From positions 35,400 through 99,399 of IMG/VR virus record IMGVR_UViG_3300020419_000009: a stretch of 64,000 bases of DNA; one strand, written 5' to 3'. Shown here piece by piece: positions 53,067 through 61,368 of this stretch (positions are counted from its first letter, which is position 1; each line of letters starts with the position of its first letter). The position numbers and the translations under genes are program-made. Source of the stretch: a virus. The notes below the pieces were generated by a model, which was not told where the DNA came from, searched no databases, and saw only the letters and a list, made by a program, of their open reading frames with translations.

Positions 53067-53592
53067 AAGTGCCTACCCTTTCCCAAGGGTAAACTAGCCA
53101 AACATCTTCTTCTGCTTTGTTAACTTCGTGTGTAGAATAGTTTATTGCAAACTTAAAATCACTTGCAGAATTATCTGTTAACACTGCAAAACGTACATTC
53201 TCACACCAAACATCACGCCACCCTGTGTCACCTGGCATACAACTTTTTTCCCAGTCATCAACAATCCAATTGAACGTTGCTCCTGTGTCATTAATATCAT
53301 CTACTATTAGAATGTTTTTTGAGTCATTTCTTGGTTGTCCTTGTTGAAACATACCAAATGCATCTTCAGCCATCCAAGTATTACTTTCTAGTTTACTATC
53401 ATCTCTTAAACTTACTTTTATGGCTTCACAAGGTATACCAGTCATATTACTAATAATAGTAGCAGGAATATTACCGCCTCTTGTAATACCTACAATGTAA
53501 TCAGGCCGCCATTCGTCTTTGTACATTTGATTAACTATGCTTACACAACTGCGTTCAACGTCCTTCCAAGAATAGTAATGCTTCTTAACCAT
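53059..53592 (-). CDS. purine-type phosphoribosyltransferase
   Basis: This 177-residue protein has an N-terminal GITRGGNIPATIISN strand-loop and ILIVDDINDTGATF, the 13-residue PRPP-binding motif of type I phosphoribosyltransferases. Length and layout fit hypoxanthine/xanthine-guanine PRTases. It may salvage bases, or act on 7-deazaguanine intermediates given the nearby pathway; the second idea is inference only. Confidence 0.8.
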   Translation of the reverse strand: MVKKHYYSWKDVERSCVSIVNQMYKDEWRPDYIVGITRGGNIPATIISNMTGIPCEAIKVSLRDDSKLESNTWMAEDAFGMFQQGQPRNDSKNILIVDDINDTGATFNWIVDDWEKSCMPGDTGWRDVWCENVRFAVLTDNSASDFKFAINYSTHEVNKAEEDVWLVYPWERVGTYD

Positions 53593-54079
53593 TAAGTTTT
53601 TCCTTCAAATAAGTTTCATTATGTACCCATTTATATCCTGCTTCTCTCCAATTATCTTTTGTAGCTGGTACCCAATCTACAAATCCCCATTCCATTCTCT
53701 TTTGTCCCATAAAGAATAAACTCCAGCAAGGAATGTTTTTACCATCTTTATCCTTTTCTAATTCTAACCAGTGCAGATCTTCTGCCTTTCTAAATCTAAT
53801 GTGTCCTGGACCACGCCATTCCTTTGTACTACCTACTACTGCTCCTTCTTGTGAAATAATAGGAATATGTTCCCAATAGCCACCTTTTAGAATTACTGCT
53901 CCCCAGTTCCAAGGATGATCATGTAGCACAGGCTCATCGCTCACTAGTATCTTGTGTAGTGTTATATTGAATGGAAAGTTTTTTCTTTCTTTCAAAAAAA
54001 GATAGTAACGAATAAGATAAGGAATCTTTCCGCTCCTATCAGTGATTATTCTTTTTCTATTCTTCAAAAAATTAATCAT
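53585..54079 (-). CDS. cupin-like protein
   Basis: The 164-residue protein has NITLHKILVSDEPVLHDHPW followed by AVILKGGYWEHIP and HIRFRKAEDLHWLEL. This reads as a small beta-barrel with an HxH metal pair and later His, compatible with a cupin fold. The N-terminal 35 residues are basic. The reaction is unknown. Confidence 0.5.
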   Translation of the reverse strand: MINFLKNRKRIITDRSGKIPYLIRYYLFLKERKNFPFNITLHKILVSDEPVLHDHPWNWGAVILKGGYWEHIPIISQEGAVVGSTKEWRGPGHIRFRKAEDLHWLELEKDKDGKNIPCWSLFFMGQKRMEWGFVDWVPATKDNWREAGYKWVHNETYLKEKLNG

Positions 54080-54509
54080 CTAGTTCGCCTGCTTGTACCT
54101 TTCCATCATAATCTTGTTGTGTCAGTTTATAAGCAAAAACAAAATGTTCATATGCTTTTTTTAATCCTGGATACTGCTCACACATTTTTTCTATTTTTTC
54201 TAAACTAGGAATATGTGTAACAAATTCTTTAGAAGGTATACAACTATCTAATCCCTCTAATGTAATACTATCATCCAGGGCATAGTCATTCATATTAACT
54301 GTTACTGTACCATCACTCATGCCACCTGAAAAAGTATAACTATGAGTATTATAACTTTCTACGGCTGAATCATAAGTAGGTCCGGTGATAGTTGTTACAT
54401 AATCACCACCTGTCGTAGGACATACAACGTCATATTTAAATGCTGATTGATCATGTCTAGGATCTTGTTGTTGCTTTATAAGTTCTGCTTCGTAATCATC
54501 ATCGTTCAT
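54072..54509 (-). CDS. hypothetical protein
   Basis: This 145-residue acidic protein has a central beta-rich part (TTGGDYVTTITGPTYDSAV) and a C-terminal helix (KMCEQYPGLKKAYEHFVFAY). It overlaps both neighbours. Unknown function. Confidence 0.55.
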   Translation of the reverse strand: MNDDDYEAELIKQQQDPRHDQSAFKYDVVCPTTGGDYVTTITGPTYDSAVESYNTHSYTFSGGMSDGTVTVNMNDYALDDSITLEGLDSCIPSKEFVTHIPSLEKIEKMCEQYPGLKKAYEHFVFAYKLTQQDYDGKVQAGELDD

Positions 54510-55572
54510 TTTTCAACTCCTTATATAAAGCATTACCACTAAAAAATTGACTTGACAATCTTAGTTTTTGTTTAGGTAGTAAACGTTTATAGTCTTTGTA
54601 ATTTTCCATCATATCAACTATTTTATCCACTAGTTGCTGATAATTCTTCTTATAAGTTGTAAAGTTTCTTGTAAGATTACTTGCATACTTAAACTCTGGC
54701 ATTGCCATTTCGACATAGCTAAGTCTATCTGGAACCAACGGCAAAGTATCAACTAATACACCTTCATACCAACTTATACCTAAAGTTTCTTGCAAGTTAG
54801 CACTAAAAACAAGTTTTGCTTCACCTAATAGGTTATGATAGTCGTTTTTAGTTAGCTGTCTTTCTTGACAAACAATAAACTCATACTTGGGTAAACGTTC
54901 TTTTAAATCATAAAATATTTCAGGTTGTTTTTCAGGTGCAATTCTGTGCGGAAACAATATAATATTTTTCTTAGGCATATTTTTATATGATATAAGATCA
55001 CCTTCAAGATATTCCATTGGCCATCCAACTTTTTTAATACGTTGTTGGTTATTAAAAGCAGGATCTTTAGTGAAACCTTTAAAAACTCTTTCAAACATTT
55101 CTATATGAAACTGTGTAGCATAAAAGTTATCATCATAACAAGCAAACATAGATTGTTCAGCATGTCTTACCCATGGTTGATTCCCTATGATCCTACCTAA
55201 AAAATCTTGCGAATCATAACTACCAGCATGCCACAACCCACCAATGCGAATGTTAACACCCAATAGTTCTGCCATATACCGTAGTTGAATAACTGTAGGA
55301 TTCCAAGCATCGGTATACAGAAAATAATCGCCATTTTTAACAGTTCCATTACAAAACATTTCTCCGATTTGTTCTAATTGTTTACTTTTGTAAACATTAG
55401 TACCACCAAAATTAAGAAATGCTCCAGGCGTTGTTGCCTGTGGAGCATCTCCACCACTTATAGTAATGATTTCTTCATTTGTAGACTTCGCAAGTTGCTT
55501 TGGAAGATGTTCTTTCCATTGCTTTGTATAACGAGTGTCAACTGCTTCAATATCTACAATATGTATTGTCAT
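54499..55572 (-). CDS. GT-B glycosyltransferase
   Basis: The 357-residue protein has a two-domain GT-B plan. The C-terminal half has NIILFPHRIAPEKQPEIF (donor-domain start), AKLVFSANLQETLGISWYEG (the E-x7-E type donor-binding segment) and TLPLVPDRLSYVEM. It probably transfers a nucleotide-activated sugar. The nucleotide-sugar cassette at 59503-61368 could supply a donor. Target could be modified DNA, as in T4, or surface glycan. Confidence 0.68.
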   Translation of the reverse strand: MTIHIVDIEAVDTRYTKQWKEHLPKQLAKSTNEEIITISGGDAPQATTPGAFLNFGGTNVYKSKQLEQIGEMFCNGTVKNGDYFLYTDAWNPTVIQLRYMAELLGVNIRIGGLWHAGSYDSQDFLGRIIGNQPWVRHAEQSMFACYDDNFYATQFHIEMFERVFKGFTKDPAFNNQQRIKKVGWPMEYLEGDLISYKNMPKKNIILFPHRIAPEKQPEIFYDLKERLPKYEFIVCQERQLTKNDYHNLLGEAKLVFSANLQETLGISWYEGVLVDTLPLVPDRLSYVEMAMPEFKYASNLTRNFTTYKKNYQQLVDKIVDMMENYKDYKRLLPKQKLRLSSQFFSGNALYKELKNER

Positions 55573-55829
55573 TTGTTTTTCCTAAAACTTTTAAAACCTT
55601 TCTTCCAAGGCTTGTTATAGTTTGGTTTCCATTTACGAGGACCAAACTTTTTGTACATACAAAAAGATTGCCATACTCTACTTTTTGTATCGTACAAGTC
55701 CTTTTCGTTATACACGTAACCGTTATAGCCGTATGCATAAGCATAGCGACAAAATTCTCTAAACTCTTCGAGATCAATAAAAATTTTTTCAATATTAGGA
55801 TTTTTAGAAAAGTAGTCACCCTGTTGCAT
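55569..55829 (-). CDS. small basic hypothetical protein
   Basis: AAAAGGAG upstream places the ATG at 55829, giving 86 residues; a longer in-frame form would run into queD. It is rich in Tyr, Lys and Arg with a strongly basic tail (WKPNYNKPWKKGFKSF). Nucleic-acid binding is possible. It lies just after queD. Confidence 0.58.
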   Translation of the reverse strand: MQQGDYFSKNPNIEKIFIDLEEFREFCRYAYAYGYNGYVYNEKDLYDTKSRVWQSFCMYKKFGPRKWKPNYNKPWKKGFKSFRKNK

Positions 55830-55842
55830 TGTAGTTCTCCTT

Positions 55843-56226
55843 TTAGCTAGGGTATTCAATGTGTGCACCGTTTTCACCATCTTCAGAAACATCAATATGA
55901 ACTTCACGTCCTGGATATTTTGCTTTGATCTTATCATAAAGATCATCAGCCATCATCTCACAGGATTTGTAATCAAGTTCTAATGTTTTTTCTGCATAAA
56001 GTTTTTCAATCCATCTTTTAAACTGGATAAATTCAATATCTCTATCGTTGTGTGTCACAGATATCGCAACTTTAAAATGGAAAATATGTCTATGTGGATA
56101 GCCTAAGAATGATACGTCATATTCATCACCAGTAGCCAGGCTTGGATCTTCAAGAGCCGCCGGATATTTATGAATACCTTCTTTTGTAAATGTAATCCAA
56201 ATCATTCTTTTTGCTTTAGCTTTCAT
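55843..56226 (-). CDS. queD: 6-carboxytetrahydropterin synthase-like protein
   Basis: The 127-residue form starts at 56226 after a GAGG site and matches usual QueD length. An ATG at 56319 would add 31 residues but overlaps the -10 of the early promoter (56318-56346), so transcripts from that promoter cannot use it. FTKEGIHKYP, LGYPHRHIFHFKVAI (zinc His) and a C-terminal DVSEDGENGAHIEY fit the QueD/PTPS family. It converts dihydroneopterin triphosphate to 6-carboxytetrahydropterin. Confidence 0.8.
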   Translation of the reverse strand: MKAKAKRMIWITFTKEGIHKYPAALEDPSLATGDEYDVSFLGYPHRHIFHFKVAISVTHNDRDIEFIQFKRWIEKLYAEKTLELDYKSCEMMADDLYDKIKAKYPGREVHIDVSEDGENGAHIEYPS

Positions 56227-56317
56227 ATTTGCCTCTTCCTCTTCTTTAAGTCTCCTACCCATATAATTGTAATAGGATTCTTGTTTTGTGTCAGTTTCAC
56301 TTATACTACTTTCTAAC

Positions 56318-56346
56318 ATTATACTACCTTTAGTGTTCTTTGTCAA
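56318..56346 (-). promoter_or_regulatory. early promoter TTGACA-N17-TATAAT (perfect consensus)
   Basis: TTGACA at 56341-56346 and TATAAT at 56318-56323 on the minus strand are 17 bases apart. The -35 lies within the end of the upstream gene. The -10 overlaps the upstream in-frame ATG of queD, leaving a leader of about 80 bases to the ATG at 56226. Confidence 0.8.
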
Positions 56347-56875
56347 GTATTATTGGTTGATCTTTACCGTATTCGTCCCACGATGTAAACTTTTTTCTAT
56401 CTTTGAGTTCAGATGCATAATACACCCATACACCTGGATTGGTTGCCTTAAAGTTTGTATCGTCAATTTTGATACAAGCATTATAATTAAGTTGTTCTAT
56501 GTAAGGAAGTTTTACTGAAATCATACTTATAAACTGGTCGTGTTCATTATATCCACTTTCTAGTACAAATTCATGAAATCTTACATCATAATCTAGTGTA
56601 ACCCAATATCCTGCTTTCAAAAGTTCTGTAACCATTTCGTCCCAGTCTTCTGATTCTTGTGATGTACCTAGGTCGCCTGTGATATTAAAACTTTGATTAG
56701 CACCAAGGTATATATGATCACAATCATTCCTATTTGCTAATTTTATAATATCACGATAAGGCTTTACTCCAACAACAAAAAGAGTTTTCTTATCATAGGC
56801 AGGAGTCTTTTCAACTTCTAGTCCTACAAAGTAGTCTATGTTAGTCTTTTCGCCGTCTATGTAGTCTCTATTCAT
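56330..56875 (-). CDS. hypothetical protein next to queD
   Basis: This 181-residue alpha/beta protein has IDYFVGLEVEKTPAYDKKTL at the start and CDHIYLGANQSFNITGD and YWVTLDYDVRFHEF in the middle. No family is recognised with certainty. It lies between queD and a small gene before the DpdA-like gene, and it reads like a compact single-domain enzyme. A link to base modification is possible from position only. Confidence 0.58.
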   Translation of the reverse strand: MNRDYIDGEKTNIDYFVGLEVEKTPAYDKKTLFVVGVKPYRDIIKLANRNDCDHIYLGANQSFNITGDLGTSQESEDWDEMVTELLKAGYWVTLDYDVRFHEFVLESGYNEHDQFISMISVKLPYIEQLNYNACIKIDDTNFKATNPGVWVYYASELKDRKKFTSWDEYGKDQPIILDKEH

Positions 56876-57050
56876 TTTTTAGCCTATCCTTTGCCACTAA
56901 TTTTTGTTTTTTTAAGTTTACGAGATGAACTTTGTGGCTGTAAGTTCTATCGTAATTCCGTTCTTTCTCTACTTCTTCTACTTTCTTAGACAAATAATCA
57001 TGTAAACCTGTTAATCGTTTTGCCTTTTTACTTAATCTTCCTGTCGCCAT
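56868..57050 (-). CDS. small YdcH/DUF465-like protein
   Basis: The 60-residue basic helical protein ends HLVNLKKQKLVAKDRLKN, close to the LKKxKLxLKD signature of the DUF465/YdcH family. It starts 3 bases before the DpdA-like gene's stop in gene order. Function of the family is poorly known. Confidence 0.55.
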   Translation of the reverse strand: MATGRLSKKAKRLTGLHDYLSKKVEEVEKERNYDRTYSHKVHLVNLKKQKLVAKDRLKNE

Positions 57051-57052
57051 CT

Positions 57053-58504
57053 TTATACCTCCTCAAACAAATTTCCAAATTGCGTTGTTGCATTGACTGT
57101 TTTCTTACCAACGGCACCTCTTGTACCGATGATGCTCATCCAAAATTTATTGAATTCTTCTATTACTGCATTTGCTTCATCTCTATTATCAGTAGCAAAT
57201 ATAGCCTCTACTACATCTCTAAAATACACTCTGTCAAAAGATTCATCTACTAACATTGAAGGCAAGATACCTTGATCATATTTTCTATTAGCTTCTTGTA
57301 CGGCATTTATGTGACTCCAAACATTATGTCCCATCTGTATTGCATAACTAAAAGAGTCCCAAGATGTTTTTCCTTCTTTGCCTATTTTGTTTACATCTCC
57401 TGGCTTGTAAATACAAACATCAGATACTTTTAAGTTTTGTGTCAGTGGAGAATCTGTAAAGTTTTTAAATATATTATCTTGCAATACTGCATCTTTAAAT
57501 AATCTATTATCAGTTGCATACTTTTTGTCATCAACTGATGGAACCATTCTATAAACCCATTTAGTTCTATCTTGTGTTTCTGTTTGTATGTATATTTGAC
57601 CATTTGCAGTTGCTAAGAAAGGAGATGCACAATCAAAAGTTATTGTAAAGTTTTCATTGTGATATTTACGAACTGCTCTTTGTACATCAGTTAATAATGT
57701 TGCCCACTCTAACTTACTTGTACCTAAGAAGTGCATAAAGTCATGTTTACCTTTTTCTAATAGTCCATCAAAACGTAATGCTACCAATCTTTTTAGTGCT
57801 AGATGTATGTCACACATATTCTGTCCACCCATTGACCAACCATTAAAATGATCTGTATACTTCTTTGGATCACAGTAATCTTTCATTTGTTGATACCAAT
57901 CGTCAGCGTCAGCATGATTCTCGCCTTGTAATACATTCAAGAACTTACAATTACCATTTCTATTTTTCATAAAGTAATCATTGTTTATTCTTGTAGCAGT
58001 TACGGCATCTTGATATTTCGTAATACCTGTTGCCTTTTGTCCTTCTGGTGAACGTGATACCCAAGCCGGAATATCAAGTATCATACCATAGTCCATATAT
58101 GCATCCATCCATGCAAGAACTTGTTCACGTTTCTTTTGTGCTTTAGGACAGTTAGGATCTTTCCAATCACCTTCCCATACACCCTTACCAATCTGGAAAC
58201 CACCGGAGTCACCTAGTAACCAACTGTTGTTTCTATCTCTGTTCCTAATCATATCTTCTTTAGGAGAATCTTTATTGATATCAAGTTCGGCATGTCCTGC
58301 ACTATAAAGAGTCCAGTGATAGTTAAACAAGCCATCTTTTTTGTTTAACCAGTTCATTGATTCCATTCCGTTAGGATAAGGAATACGTGTTTTATCTACA
58401 TACTCATCAGATCTTTGTTTTCCTACAAAAGTTGCATAAAATCCGCTAAGAGCTGGAAGAAATAATGCATAGTCCTTTTGTGCTTCTGTTAGATTAGTAT
58501 TCAA
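57053..58504 (-). CDS. dpdA: DpdA-like DNA 7-deazaguanine transglycosylase
   Basis: This 483-residue protein has tRNA-guanine-transglycosylase landmarks. These are LLGDSGGFQIG (the SDSGGFQ pocket), MILDIPAW (second Asp), LNVLQGEN (base-binding Gln), GWSMGGQ (Gly-rich turn) and TFDCASPF (nucleophile Asp in FDC). The C-terminal zinc Cys cluster of tRNA enzymes is not seen. That combination characterises DpdA proteins, which swap DNA guanine for a 7-deazaguanine. With FolE, QueD and QueE in the same run it supports a modified genome. Confidence 0.82.
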   Translation of the reverse strand: MNTNLTEAQKDYALFLPALSGFYATFVGKQRSDEYVDKTRIPYPNGMESMNWLNKKDGLFNYHWTLYSAGHAELDINKDSPKEDMIRNRDRNNSWLLGDSGGFQIGKGVWEGDWKDPNCPKAQKKREQVLAWMDAYMDYGMILDIPAWVSRSPEGQKATGITKYQDAVTATRINNDYFMKNRNGNCKFLNVLQGENHADADDWYQQMKDYCDPKKYTDHFNGWSMGGQNMCDIHLALKRLVALRFDGLLEKGKHDFMHFLGTSKLEWATLLTDVQRAVRKYHNENFTITFDCASPFLATANGQIYIQTETQDRTKWVYRMVPSVDDKKYATDNRLFKDAVLQDNIFKNFTDSPLTQNLKVSDVCIYKPGDVNKIGKEGKTSWDSFSYAIQMGHNVWSHINAVQEANRKYDQGILPSMLVDESFDRVYFRDVVEAIFATDNRDEANAVIEEFNKFWMSIIGTRGAVGKKTVNATTQFGNLFEEV

Positions 58505-58702
58505 TTAAATGTCCGTCCTTACAATGTGTTTTCTTAAAGCTCTAACAAGTTCTTCAATTTTGTCTATTACAGATATCATATCTTTGTCTGTAATATACTT
58601 TTGTTTTTCTCTCAACTTGTCATACTCCTTAAGAGGTATAGTTACTGTGCTATTTTCATTTTCAAATGTTTTGTCATCATCATTAATATTAACACTTGTC
58701 AT
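58505..58702 (-). CDS. small acidic hypothetical protein
   Basis: GGAG upstream places the ATG at 58702 (65 residues). The protein has a polar start and a long helix (KDMISVIDKIEELVRALRKHI), perhaps a coiled-coil. It lies between the sliding clamp and the DpdA-like gene. Function unknown. Confidence 0.55.
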   Translation of the reverse strand: MTSVNINDDDKTFENENSTVTIPLKEYDKLREKQKYITDKDMISVIDKIEELVRALRKHIVRTDI

Positions 58703-58709
58703 AAAACTC

Positions 58710-59456
58710 CTATTTAGATTGTGCTGGTAATATGTAATCATATTGTGCAAGACCACTGTCTACACTGATCTGCATTGCTCCTTGATCACTAAGTGATACA
58801 GTTGCATTGCCATCTAAGTTTAATATAGCTTGTACTTGTGCAACAGGATAAGCCCAAGCATGAGCCAATGTACCTTCTACTGCATTTTGAAATACAAATT
58901 TACCTGCATGTGTGTTTGCATCACCAAAATGGAACACAAGATCACTAGTGCCGTTAGTTTCTTCAACCTTAACTGTAAAAACAGTTTCTTCTGAATGTGC
59001 CGCACTTTGTAATTTCATTCTATTAATAGATGCTATTGAAGGACTGAAGTTAACGTTCCAGTTAGCACCTTTAAACTTTACACTTTTAAGTTTTTCGTTA
59101 ATAATTTCTGTTACCATAAAACGGAAATCGTTTTGAAAGTCACCAGCTTCGTTCTCAAAATGTATTCCAGTAGGAACCTTTTCATTATTACGTTCAGCTT
59201 CTGTGATTGTAAGTTTACTATTTTTTTGATACTCTGGATTTTTCAAATGCAAAGCTAATTTATCTAAGTTCGGCATTCCAAAAATGTTATTTCCAAATTC
59301 AGCAACTTTGCTTTTTGTTTTTGCTGTCAATATTACACTTCTATCTTCAGCCATTGACTCAACAACAGTTGCCTCGTCAGTACCAGTTACTTTTACTAGA
59401 TTCAAAAATCCTAATGAATGTGTCTTAGCAACGATGTCTTGTAAAATATCTTTCAT
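58710..59456 (-). CDS. 45: sliding clamp, T4 gp45-like
   Basis: The 248-residue protein has the T4-type clamp features IFGMPNLDKLALHL, ITEIINEKLKSVKF-like helices and the C-terminal DSGLAQYDYILPAQ. These match gp45 of marine T4-like phages (T4 gp45 is 228 residues). It encircles DNA and holds the polymerase and late transcription machinery. It has its own early promoter. Its gene and the polymerase flank the nucleotide-sugar cassette. Confidence 0.88.
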   Translation of the reverse strand: MKDILQDIVAKTHSLGFLNLVKVTGTDEATVVESMAEDRSVILTAKTKSKVAEFGNNIFGMPNLDKLALHLKNPEYQKNSKLTITEAERNNEKVPTGIHFENEAGDFQNDFRFMVTEIINEKLKSVKFKGANWNVNFSPSIASINRMKLQSAAHSEETVFTVKVEETNGTSDLVFHFGDANTHAGKFVFQNAVEGTLAHAWAYPVAQVQAILNLDGNATVSLSDQGAMQISVDSGLAQYDYILPAQSK

Positions 59457-59477
59457 ATTTCTTCTCCTATTAGTTGT

Positions 59478-59506
59478 ATTATACGATATTTCTTGTTAAA
59501 AGTCAA
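59478..59506 (-). promoter_or_regulatory. early promoter TTGACT-N17-TATAAT
   Basis: TTGACT at 59501-59506 and TATAAT at 59478-59483 on the minus strand are 17 bases apart, directly ahead of the clamp gene. The -35 overlaps the stop-codon region of the cytidylyltransferase-like gene. Confidence 0.8.
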
Positions 59507-59910
59507 CAACTTTTTACCCTATTTCTAAGATCGCTTGTTGAAAACCTGTGGTCACGTTTATTGAAGTATAACATTATACTCCTTTTTTTACATATATCTT
59601 TACCTGTAAAATCTTTATCTCTATATTCTTCACCCAAAATTCTTACATCGATGTGATACATTTCGAGTATGTCTTCTAGATCTCTTTCTGTTTGGTAAGG
59701 AATGATCTCGTCAACATACTTTACACCATTTAGTTGTGCATGTCTTTCTACTAATGTTTGTACTGGGGAATTTTTTTCTTTCCTGTCTAAGGAAGGATCA
59801 ACTTGTAATCCACAAATAAGGAAATCGCATTGTTCTTTTGCTTCTCGGAGCATTTGCAGATGGCCTGCGTGTAGTAAGTCAAATGTTGAGCAAGTAAAGC
59901 CTATTTTCAT
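59503..59910 (-). CDS. cytidylyl/adenylyltransferase-like protein
   Basis: In this 135-residue protein GFTCSTFDLLHAGHLQML carries the HxGH motif and RDHRFSTSDLRNRV the ISTS-type motif of glycerol-3-phosphate cytidylyltransferase and ADP-heptose adenylyltransferase relatives. It would activate a phosphorylated sugar or polyol with CTP or ATP. ATGA overlap links it to the epimerase gene. Confidence 0.8.
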   Translation of the reverse strand: MKIGFTCSTFDLLHAGHLQMLREAKEQCDFLICGLQVDPSLDRKEKNSPVQTLVERHAQLNGVKYVDEIIPYQTERDLEDILEMYHIDVRILGEEYRDKDFTGKDICKKRSIMLYFNKRDHRFSTSDLRNRVKSC

Positions 59911-60626
59911 TTTATGCCTCTATCTTTTAGAAACTGTGCTACTGTATGTTTTGGTGTAAAGCCTAAGTCTCTAAGTTTTTTTGTGTTTGCCTGTGTTATA
60001 TTTCTTTCGCCAATAGTATTTATTTTAACTGGTAGGTCCGGTCTTATATCTTGGATACTTACAGTTGTTCCTGTTCCTACATCTATAGGACCAGTTACTT
60101 TATCATCTATTATTATTTCTATTGCGTCACATAAATCTTCTATATGTATGAAATCTCTTTTGTGCGGAGTTACATATTCTAGTTTGTCATTTAATAGTTT
60201 ATCAAAAAACATATTGGCTCTTGGTATTGGACCATATACAGTATGAAATCTCATAAAACAACAGTTCTTATGAGGTATGTATTCAATAACATTCTTACTT
60301 GCCGCATATGGATTAAGATGTGGCTCGTATTGGGAACTAGATCCTGCTACTAGTACTCTAGCATTAGGATAATAGTTCAAAATTCTTTTTGTTCCTTCAA
60401 CGTTATTATTCCAATATTTGGCAGGATCTGCCAAACTTTCTCTTACACCACCTATACCTGCTAAATGTATTACCATCTCTACAACATTAGGGTGCGGTAA
60501 ATCGCAATCTAATATGTTATTTCCACTTTTTGTGTCTAGTCCTAGCAAATCGTGTTTAGTTGAAAGCCTTTGCCATAAAGCACTTCCTATAAAGCCTTCG
60601 TGTCCTGTTATTAGTATATTATGCAT
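59907..60626 (-). CDS. NAD-dependent sugar epimerase/dehydratase
   Basis: The 239-residue protein has NILITGHEGFIGSAL (GxxGxxG), MVIHLAGIGG, VAGSSSQY (catalytic Ser/Tyr region), NPYAASKNVIE (YxxxK) and MRFHTVYGP. These are the standard extended-SDR motifs of nucleotide-sugar epimerases. It is shorter than GalE (338), with a reduced substrate domain. It overlaps the dehydrogenase gene by 8 bases. Confidence 0.82.
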   Translation of the reverse strand: MHNILITGHEGFIGSALWQRLSTKHDLLGLDTKSGNNILDCDLPHPNVVEMVIHLAGIGGVRESLADPAKYWNNNVEGTKRILNYYPNARVLVAGSSSQYEPHLNPYAASKNVIEYIPHKNCCFMRFHTVYGPIPRANMFFDKLLNDKLEYVTPHKRDFIHIEDLCDAIEIIIDDKVTGPIDVGTGTTVSIQDIRPDLPVKINTIGERNITQANTKKLRDLGFTPKHTVAQFLKDRGIK

Positions 60627-61368
60627 CTTTTATCCTTTTGTTACTTTCTACAACTTGCCCTAATATTGAGAAAGGTTGTTTATAATATAAACCTGTGTAC
60701 ATTAATGCTTTTGTGTCCTTAGGAAAACATGCACCACCAAATCCTCTTTCGCCGTCGGGACCAGGAATTTGCATATGACTTTTAGTAATCCTTTCATCCA
60801 TGCCAACCAAGTCTGCTATGTTTTCATAATTAATTCCCAAGCTAGAACAAAAATCATAAACTTCATTAAAAAATGCTACCTTGGTTGCTAAAAAACTATT
60901 CCGTAAATACTTTGTTAATATTAATTCCTCAATCGTGCCATATACAGGCGTAAAACCTTTTGCTAATATAAAAATATCTTCCCAAAAATCTATATCATCA
61001 CCACCAAACAACATTGTTTTCTGGTTTTTAAAATCTTCATTTGCATTTGCGGCTGTCAAAAACTCGGGACTAAATGTAATGGATTTATTCATGTTGGAAA
61101 TTATTTCCCAACCTTCTAAGCTAATTGTACTTTTAATTAATATAGGTTTGTCACCTGGGCATTGTTTTATAACATCAAAAATTATACTCATATCACAAGC
61201 ACCTGTATCGGAACTTGGTGTGGGTACACAAACTATATACCCGTCTGATTTGTCGTCTATTACATCATCATTGTATTTAGGATCAACTATTTTAACGTCG
61301 TAGTAATCTTTTAATACATTGTGTACTGCTTTACCTACAAAGCCATATCCTATGAGTGTAAGTTTCAT
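60619..61368 (-). CDS. UDP-glucose/GDP-mannose 6-dehydrogenase-like protein
   Basis: GGAG places the ATG at 61368, giving 249 residues starting LTLIGYGFVGKAV (NAD motif). VCVPTPSSDTGACD, FSPEFLTAANA, YLRNSFLATKVAFFNE and GFGGACFPKDT, with the catalytic Cys in GGxCxPKD, match the UGD family. The C-terminal UDP-binding domain is largely missing (full enzymes have ~400 residues), so the subunit is compact. It would produce an acidic nucleotide sugar. Confidence 0.8.
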   Translation of the reverse strand: MKLTLIGYGFVGKAVHNVLKDYYDVKIVDPKYNDDVIDDKSDGYIVCVPTPSSDTGACDMSIIFDVIKQCPGDKPILIKSTISLEGWEIISNMNKSITFSPEFLTAANANEDFKNQKTMLFGGDDIDFWEDIFILAKGFTPVYGTIEELILTKYLRNSFLATKVAFFNEVYDFCSSLGINYENIADLVGMDERITKSHMQIPGPDGERGFGGACFPKDTKALMYTGLYYKQPFSILGQVVESNKRIKDA

